Source: an uncultured Clostridia bacterium | Lineage (GTDB): Bacteria; Bacillota_A; Clostridia; Oscillospirales; Oscillospiraceae | Length of the DNA stretch: 7,291 bases | Assembly: GCA_947166955.1 (NCBI GenBank) | Contig: CAMVGI010000063.1 | Coordinates: forward strand, 1-7,291 | Direction: 5' to 3' | Shown here: positions 1-5,103 of the stretch, piece by piece | How the letters are laid out: each line of letters opens with the position of its first letter | How positions within the stretch are numbered: the stretch's first letter is position 1 | The notes under the pieces: model-generated | What the model was told of the DNA's origin: nothing | Seen by the model: the letters and a program-made list of their open reading frames with translations, nothing else | Databases searched by the model: none | Position numbers and translations under genes: made by a program

Positions 1-1711
1 GGAAAACAGCCGCTTCCTCACCGACAAGGAGCGCGACAAGTACTTCCCCGCCAGCGAGTACGACAAACTCGCCGCCTCGAACAAGGACGGCGTGCCCGTG
101 CGCGCGGTGCTTGATAAGAAGGGGCATTTGCAGGTCAACTTCCTCCCCGGCGTCCACTCCCTCGTCATCGGCGCGACCGGCTCCGGCAAGACCACGACCT
201 TCATCAACCCCATGATCCAGCTCATCGGCGCGACGTCCTCCGGCTCCTCGATGGTCATGACCGACCCCAAGGGCGAATTGTTCGACCTGCACTCGAAGTA
301 CCTGCAAAGCCGCGGGTACAACGTAATGGTGCTCGACCTGCGCGACACCTATTCCTCCTACCGCTGGAACCCGCTCGACCCGATCTGGGAGCAGTATCAG
401 GAGTATTTGGCGGCGGGGCGCGGCATTTTCGTCCACAACGACAGCTTTGAGGACTACCCCGATATGAAGCTCGCCGCCGGCAACGACGCGATCCTCCCCG
501 AGACCCGCTGGTTCGAGTATCAGGGCGAGGCGTGGTCGAACCGTCAGAAGCTTGCCGACCACGTCAGCGTTACGCGCCAGCGCATCTATGACGAGATGTA
601 CGAGGATCTGAGCGACCTGATCGCCGGCATCTGCCCGATCACGAACGAGAAAGACCCCTTGTGGGAAAAGGGCGCGCGCTCCATCGTCACCGCCACCGTC
701 CTCGCCATGCTGGAGGACAGCGAGGACCCCGAACTCGGCATGACGCAGGACAAGTTCAACTTCTTCAATGTCAACAAGATCCTCACCAACAGCGCCAACG
801 AGTATCAGGAACTCAAGCAGTTTTTCGAGGGACGCCCCCAGCTTTCGCAGGCGGTGGCGCTGTCCCGTCAGGTGCTCTCCGCCGCGGAGCAGACCATGTC
901 AAGCTACATGTCCATCACGATGGATAAGCTCAGCCTCTTCAACGACCGCGGCATCTGCGGCCTCACGAGCGCGACGGACATCCGCGCGGCGGACTTCGCG
1001 TTCCAGCCCACGGCGCTGTTCCTCAAGATCCCCGACGAAAAGGACACGCGCCACGCGCTCGCGTCGCTGTTCATCCTGAGCATGTACAAGGCGCTCATCA
1101 AGGTCGCCTCCTCGCGCGAGGACCTCTCCCTCCCGCGCAACGTCTACTTCATCATGGATGAGTTCGGCAACATGCCGAAGATCGAGAAGTTCGACAAGAT
1201 GATCACGGTCGGCCGCTCGCGCAAAATTTGGTTCAACATGGTCGTGCAGAGCTACGCCCAGCTCAACAACATCTATGGCGAGAGCGTGGCGGACGTCGTC
1301 AAGTCCAACTGCGGCTTGAAGATGTTCATCGGCTCGAACGACATCGGCACCTGCGAGGAGTTCTCCAAGCTTTGCGGCAACGTGACGGTCTCCACGCGCT
1401 CCGTCTCGTCCTCCGCGGGCAGCAAGGAGGGCGACGTCAGCGTCTCCACCCAGCTCCAGACGCGTCCGCTGGTCTATCCCTCGGAGCTGCAAAAGCTCAA
1501 CAACAAGGAATCCTCCGGCAACGCGATCATCGTTACTTTCGGCAACTTCCCGCTCAAGACGAAATACACTCCCAGCTACAAGTGCCCGCTCTATCAGTTC
1601 GGGCGCATGGATCTGAGCGAAGCGCGTTCCAACGTCTTTCTGGCGGATCGCGTATACTACAACGTCGAGCGCCGCAATACGCTGCGCGCCCCGAAGGAGG
1701 AGAGCGCCTGA
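1..1711 (+). CDS. virD4: VirD4/TraG-family T4SS coupling ATPase (5' partial)
   Basis: Coupling proteins are inner-membrane P-loop ATPases that recruit the relaxase-DNA complex and feed it to the T4SS channel. The frame is open from base 2, so the true start and the usual N-terminal membrane helices lie upstream; the GTG at 92 is an internal codon. Numbering the 569 visible residues from base 2, Walker A is GATGSGKTT (57-65, bases 170-196). The family motif DPKGE is at 88-92, NPLDP at 123-127, DPLWEKGAR at 218-226, Walker B YFIMDEFGN at 382-390 and QSYAQ at 416-420. About 90 residues separate NPLDP from DPLW, more than I recall for typical Gram-positive relatives, which suggests an insertion in the all-alpha domain region. 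The C-terminus is short and polar. The TGA stop overlaps the next gene's ATG, so the two are probably translationally coupled. The family call is secure; the subfamily is not resolved. Confidence 0.96.
   Translation, partial: ENSRFLTDKERDKYFPASEYDKLAASNKDGVPVRAVLDKKGHLQVNFLPGVHSLVIGATGSGKTTTFINPMIQLIGATSSGSSMVMTDPKGELFDLHSKYLQSRGYNVMVLDLRDTYSSYRWNPLDPIWEQYQEYLAAGRGIFVHNDSFEDYPDMKLAAGNDAILPETRWFEYQGEAWSNRQKLADHVSVTRQRIYDEMYEDLSDLIAGICPITNEKDPLWEKGARSIVTATVLAMLEDSEDPELGMTQDKFNFFNVNKILTNSANEYQELKQFFEGRPQLSQAVALSRQVLSAAEQTMSSYMSITMDKLSLFNDRGICGLTSATDIRAADFAFQPTALFLKIPDEKDTRHALASLFILSMYKALIKVASSREDLSLPRNVYFIMDEFGNMPKIEKFDKMITVGRSRKIWFNMVVQSYAQLNNIYGESVADVVKSNCGLKMFIGSNDIGTCEEFSKLCGNVTVSTRSVSSSAGSKEGDVSVSTQLQTRPLVYPSELQKLNNKESSGNAIIVTFGNFPLKTKYTPSYKCPLYQFGRMDLSEARSNVFLADRVYYNVERRNTLRAPKEESA
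1694..1702 (+). promoter_or_regulatory. Ribosome binding site for the Ig-like surface protein gene
   Basis: AAGGAGG at 1694-1700 is a full match to the anti-Shine-Dalgarno core and is followed by AG. It lies inside the last codons of the coupling-protein gene, about 8-10 bases before the ATG at 1711. It fixes the start of the next gene at 1711, even though that frame stays open upstream into the coupling-protein gene. Confidence 0.85.
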
Positions 1712-2829
1712 TGACGGACCGGAAGTTCTTTCTCCGCGCAGTTCTGACGTCGGCGCTGTGCCTTTTCCTGAGCGTCGGCGCGCACGCGGCCCCCGAAACG
1801 CCCGCCGCATCGGAAAACGGGCAGGAGAGCGAAAGCGTCGAGATCGTCGACGTCGCGCCCGCCCAATTGCAGGACACGTTCGATTACAGCGGTCTCCTTT
1901 CGGCGGACGACCCGCGCAACGGAGCAGTGGCGCCGAGCGAAACCTATGAGATCGACCCCCACACGGGCAACGCGCGCGCGGAGGTGGTCGAGGGGGAGAC
2001 GGACACGTTCTATCCCCTTTCCGACGGCGTGTTCGGCTTTGACAAGATCGCCAGGAATTATGTAAACTTCGTTGGTACGCGCAGCTTTACCTCCAACGTT
2101 CCGAACGGCGCGCTCTTGACCGCGGGCACACAGGTCACCATCCAGATCCCCGCGGGTCTGACCGGCATTCTTTACCGCGACGGCGACGTCGTACCCGAGC
2201 CGAACCTTCTGCAGATCGACGAGACGGGTTCCTATTTCCTCTCGGTCAAGGATTCGAGCGGCAATTCCGGCGACTTCACCTTCAGTATCCTCAACGACGT
2301 TGTCAACAACGTCGCCGAATTCTCCCTGCCGGACGGTTTCCGGTTCACCGACGTCCGGCTCGACGACGAAGAGATGGAGCCGGAATTCAGCAACTACTGC
2401 GAATTTCTGGACGACGGCAGATACCGCATTTCCTGGGCGTGCGAGCCCATCGGACAGTCGTTCTCGCTCGTCTTCGTCCTCGACACCGAAACGCCGGAGC
2501 TGACGATCTCCGGCCTCACGAAAGAGCCGCCGAACGGCGAGGCGCACGGTCCCGTCACGCTCTCGTGGACGGACGAGAACGCGTATCTCGTCGTCCGCAG
2601 CGATGACGGCAAGGAGCATCGCATCGCCTCCAGCCCGACGGAGATCAAAGAATCCGGCTCCTACACGGTCACGATCCGCGACGTGGCGGGCAACAGCGCT
2701 TCCTACAGCTTCATTATCCATGTCTATCTGAACATCAGCGCTTACGCCGCCATCGCGCTCGCACTGGCGGGCGTCGTATGCCTGATTGTCTATTCCCGAC
2801 GCGTGAAAAGGCATTCCCGCGTCGGCTGA
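1711..2829 (+). CDS. Predicted membrane-anchored surface protein with Ig-like repeats, in the T4SS operon
   Basis: I do not recognise a named family. The 372-residue product has a clear signal peptide: basic n-region, hydrophobic stretch at about 10-23 and likely cleavage after AHA (26). An acidic, low-complexity segment follows (about 27-100). There are two beta-rich Ig-like stretches, at about 129-194 and 258-337. Each ends in the same pattern, G-S-Y-x4-(K/R)-D-x2-G-N-S-x5-F-x-I (residues 172-193 and 315-336), typical of bacterial Ig-like domains. Between them, 201-257 may be a third, divergent domain; it holds Cys230 and Cys244, the only cysteines outside the signal peptide and anchor. A membrane helix (about 342-361) and a basic tail (RRVKRHSR) close the protein, so most of it should lie outside the membrane. 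The start is set by AAGGAGG and the one-base overlap with the upstream stop. Its place between the coupling protein and the channel gene suggests a role in mating contact or wall-side scaffolding, which is inference. Confidence 0.85.
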   Translation: MTDRKFFLRAVLTSALCLFLSVGAHAAPETPAASENGQESESVEIVDVAPAQLQDTFDYSGLLSADDPRNGAVAPSETYEIDPHTGNARAEVVEGETDTFYPLSDGVFGFDKIARNYVNFVGTRSFTSNVPNGALLTAGTQVTIQIPAGLTGILYRDGDVVPEPNLLQIDETGSYFLSVKDSSGNSGDFTFSILNDVVNNVAEFSLPDGFRFTDVRLDDEEMEPEFSNYCEFLDDGRYRISWACEPIGQSFSLVFVLDTETPELTISGLTKEPPNGEAHGPVTLSWTDENAYLVVRSDDGKEHRIASSPTEIKESGSYTVTIRDVAGNSASYSFIIHVYLNISAYAAIALALAGVVCLIVYSRRVKRHSRVG

Positions 2830-2847
2830 CCTTCACCTGACTCGAAA

Positions 2848-2855
2848 AAGGGGGG
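2848..2855 (+). promoter_or_regulatory. Ribosome binding site for the VirB6-like gene
   Basis: AAGGGGGG lies 9 bases before the ATG at 2865. It is purine-rich but deviates from AGGAGG, needing a G-U pair, so it is weaker than the sites of the two flanking genes. It supports the start at 2865. Confidence 0.6.
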
Positions 2856-2864
2856 ATTTGTTCT

Positions 2865-5060
2865 ATGGGCGGCCGCATCAAAGAATGGCTTACCGAAACC
2901 CTGTTCGACTGGATCTACGTGATCCTCTACCGGCTGCTGCAGGGCTTTCTCTACATTCTCTCGTTTGTGGAGAAATTCTTCGACGTCTTTGCCGGTACGG
3001 CAAAGGTCTATTACAAGGGCAACACACAGTTCCTGATCGACATTTTCTTCGGCCACAGCACCGTGACCAAGGCGTTCTGGGCGATGGCGCTCATTGCGAT
3101 CGCGCTCGCGTTCGGCTTTGCCATCTTCAACCTTGCGCGCAAGGTGACGGACATCTCGGGCCGCATGAAGCAGACGGTCGGCGACATCATGGGCAACTTC
3201 GTACGCTGCCTTCTCATCATCGTCATGATCAACGCGGGCACCGTCGCGGCGGTCAACATGGCGAACGTGCTGCTCGACCGCATCAACTACGCGCTCCTCA
3301 ACGCCGCGACGCTCGACCAGACCGAGGGCGAGAAGGTGTTCACGGACGCGGAGTTCGCCACGATGGCGCGCGTGCTTGCCACCATCGGCAACTACTCCGT
3401 CAACCCGACAGCCGACAGCCGCTACAACATCAACAGCTGCTTCAACGCGCTGCGTCCCGATCTTTTGAGCCTTTACGTCAACGGCGTTTTCGACTATGAT
3501 TACCCCATGGACGCCAAGGGGCACTACACCTGGCAGGGCGCGCTGCAAATGCTCGCTGTCTCCACGGACCTGACGCAGGACATCCCGCTCGACAAGTACA
3601 ACAGCGAGGTCGCCCACGCCATCGGGATCATTTCGAACGAGCTGACGCGCTACAAAGATTTCGCCCCGCAGGAAAAGGCGAAGCGCGAGCCCTCCAAGGG
3701 CATCTCCACGGATGTTCTTATCTTCCTGCTGTGCGGCATGGACGCGGCGGAAAACAAACAGTACCGCACGGGGCGTTTGGACGACGCGCTGCGCAAGGAC
3801 TACATCAACGGCACGAAGGACTACAACAATATCAAGCAGGTACGCAAGGACTTCGACATCTGGAAGCTGGATTATCTGATGGGCTATTTCTCCGCGCTGG
3901 TCATGATCATCCTGCTGGCGATCTGCATCTTCACCTTCATCGTGCGCCTGTTCAATCTGCTGCTGCTGTACATCACAGCGCCGCTGTTTGCCTCCAGTAT
4001 GCCGATAGATGACGGAGGCAAATGGCAAAGCTGGACGCAGGCGTTCGTCATCCAGCTTTTCTCCGGCTTCGGTCTGGTCGTTGCGATGCGGCTCTATCTC
4101 ATCATTATCCCCATCATTCTCAGCAGCGACATCGTGTTCTTCGCCGGCGACAACTTCGGCATCATGCTCATGAACAACATGGCGCGGCTGATGATGATCC
4201 TCGGCGGCGCGTGGGCGGTGCTGCAGTCCGGCAACGTCATTATCGGTATCCTCGCGGGCAACCCGGGCATGGCGGCCATCCAGCAGGAGGGCCAGATCAG
4301 CGGCATGGTGACGCGCTTCGCGTTCGGCGCGCCGCGTTCGGCGATCAATGCCGCGCGCACGGTGGGCAGCACCGCGATGAGCCTGACCAGATCCGCCGCC
4401 AATCGGATCAAGCAGAAGAACAATAAGAAAAGTGCCGGCGGAGGCGCCGGTGGAGGTGCCGGTGGTGGCGCCGGCGGAGGCGCCGGTGGTGGCGCCGGTG
4501 GAGGCGAAGGCGGTGTCGGCAGTCTCGGCAGCGGCGCCGGCGGCGGCGCTGCGCTCGCCGCGCGCGGCGACCGCGCGCAGGGCATGTCGGACGCGGCGAC
4601 GCGAAAGCAAGGCGGCGTTGACGGCGGCGGTGGCGCGCTGAAGGTCGGAAGCCGCAAGCCCGACGGCACGCGTGTAAAACCCTCCTATCCGCCGCCCCCG
4701 CCGCCCAAAGTCGGAAGCCTCAAGTCCGACGGCACACATGTGTCGCCCCGCTATCCGCCGCCCGCCCCGCCCAGAGCGAGAGGCGGCGCTTCGAGCACGG
4801 CAAAAGGCGTCTCGTCCGCAGCGGCGGCAAGCTCCAGCTTGGGCAAGGGCGTGGGCTCGTCCTCGTCGGTGAGCAGCACGGTCTCCGGCGCTTCTTCCTC
4901 GGTCGCGACCGCGAAAGGCGGCGGTCCCTCCGCTCCGCCGATCCCGAAGACGCGGCCCATCCGCACCTCGTCGCCCCCTCCCACGTCCAGGCCTTCCCGC
5001 CCGTCCTCGCCGCCGCCCAAGGTGCAGCGGCCTTCCATGCCGCCGCCGCCGAAAAAGTAA
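2865..5060 (+). CDS. VirB6/TrbL-like polytopic T4SS channel protein with Gly/Pro-rich tail
   Basis: VirB6/TrbL proteins are polytopic inner-membrane parts of the conjugation channel. This 731-residue product has hydrophobic segments at about 13-35 (possibly amphipathic), 70-90, 112-134, 340-360, 361-379, 397-420 and 437-463. A stretch of about 200 residues, mostly polar, separates the third and fourth. The block TAPLFASSMPIDDGGKWQSW (371-390) has the Pro-x-(D/E)-(D/E)-G ... W signature I associate with Gram-positive TrbL/VirB6-like proteins. A predicted cytoplasmic-type region with amphipathic, basic stretches (about 466-522) ends in a Lys/Asn-rich run. A low-complexity tail of about 208 residues follows, with six AGGG units, a duplicated 22-residue Pro-rich unit, Ser/Ala-rich sequence and PPP-containing repeats near the end. 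The start at 2865 follows AAGGGGGG. The gene ends 43 bases before the VirB4 gene, matching the usual pairing of these two components. It resembles the Mbov_0396-type ICE membrane proteins; the exact subfamily is uncertain. Confidence 0.87.
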   Translation: MGGRIKEWLTETLFDWIYVILYRLLQGFLYILSFVEKFFDVFAGTAKVYYKGNTQFLIDIFFGHSTVTKAFWAMALIAIALAFGFAIFNLARKVTDISGRMKQTVGDIMGNFVRCLLIIVMINAGTVAAVNMANVLLDRINYALLNAATLDQTEGEKVFTDAEFATMARVLATIGNYSVNPTADSRYNINSCFNALRPDLLSLYVNGVFDYDYPMDAKGHYTWQGALQMLAVSTDLTQDIPLDKYNSEVAHAIGIISNELTRYKDFAPQEKAKREPSKGISTDVLIFLLCGMDAAENKQYRTGRLDDALRKDYINGTKDYNNIKQVRKDFDIWKLDYLMGYFSALVMIILLAICIFTFIVRLFNLLLLYITAPLFASSMPIDDGGKWQSWTQAFVIQLFSGFGLVVAMRLYLIIIPIILSSDIVFFAGDNFGIMLMNNMARLMMILGGAWAVLQSGNVIIGILAGNPGMAAIQQEGQISGMVTRFAFGAPRSAINAARTVGSTAMSLTRSAANRIKQKNNKKSAGGGAGGGAGGGAGGGAGGGAGGGEGGVGSLGSGAGGGAALAARGDRAQGMSDAATRKQGGVDGGGGALKVGSRKPDGTRVKPSYPPPPPPKVGSLKSDGTHVSPRYPPPAPPRARGGASSTAKGVSSAAAASSSLGKGVGSSSSVSSTVSGASSSVATAKGGGPSAPPIPKTRPIRTSSPPPTSRPSRPSSPPPKVQRPSMPPPPKK
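4434..4505 (+). repeat. In-frame 12-base tandem repeat (6 units) encoding AGGG
   Basis: Six consecutive 12-base units of the form GCC GGN GGN GGN encode (Ala-Gly-Gly-Gly)x6, residues 524-547 of the VirB6-like protein. Units differ only at synonymous third positions (GGA, GGT, GGC). A degenerate continuation (GAA GGC GGT GTC) follows at once. Because 12 is a multiple of three, unit gain or loss would change tail length without breaking the frame. Confidence 0.95.
4641..4772 (+). repeat. 66-base tandem duplication encoding a 22-residue Pro-rich unit
   Basis: Unit 1 is 4641-4706 and unit 2 is 4707-4772, directly adjacent and in frame. By hand alignment 53 of 66 bases and 16 of 22 residues match. 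Both encode K-V-G-S-x-K-x-D-G-T-x-V-x-P-x-Y-P-P-P-x-P-P. The unit joins a short polar motif to a polyproline run within the VirB6-like tail. Confidence 0.93.
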
Positions 5061-5092
5061 CGTGCGGCACGTGACCCGTACATCCATATCTT

Positions 5093-5099
5093 GAGGTGA
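5093..5099 (+). promoter_or_regulatory. Ribosome binding site for the PrgI/VirB3-VirB4 gene
   Basis: GAGGTGA is a perfect seven-base match to the usual complement of the 16S rRNA 3' end (within AAGGAGGTGATC). It lies 4 bases before the ATG at 5104 and identifies that ATG as the start. Confidence 0.85.
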
Positions 5100-5103
5100 A
5101 GCT

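Noticed and set aside
1228..1710. In-frame upstream extension of the Ig-like gene
   Set aside because: It overlaps conserved coupling-protein sequence and reads as nonsense. The signal peptide begins at the ATG at 1711, right after a perfect ribosome binding site.
1657..2814. A 385-codon minus-strand frame opposite the Ig-like gene (and a similar one at 899-1810)
   Set aside because: No motif and a D/V/R-rich mirror composition. The + strand frame has a signal peptide, anchor and repeats.
4434..4772. Repeats in this region as a CRISPR array or non-coding satellite
   Set aside because: Units are in frame, have no unique spacers, and encode continuous Gly- and Pro-rich protein.
5060..5072. 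Inverted repeat ACGTG-CGG-CACGT after the VirB6-like stop, as a possible terminator
   Set aside because: The stem is only 5 base pairs and no T-run follows. It sits in a 43-base gap inside an apparent operon.
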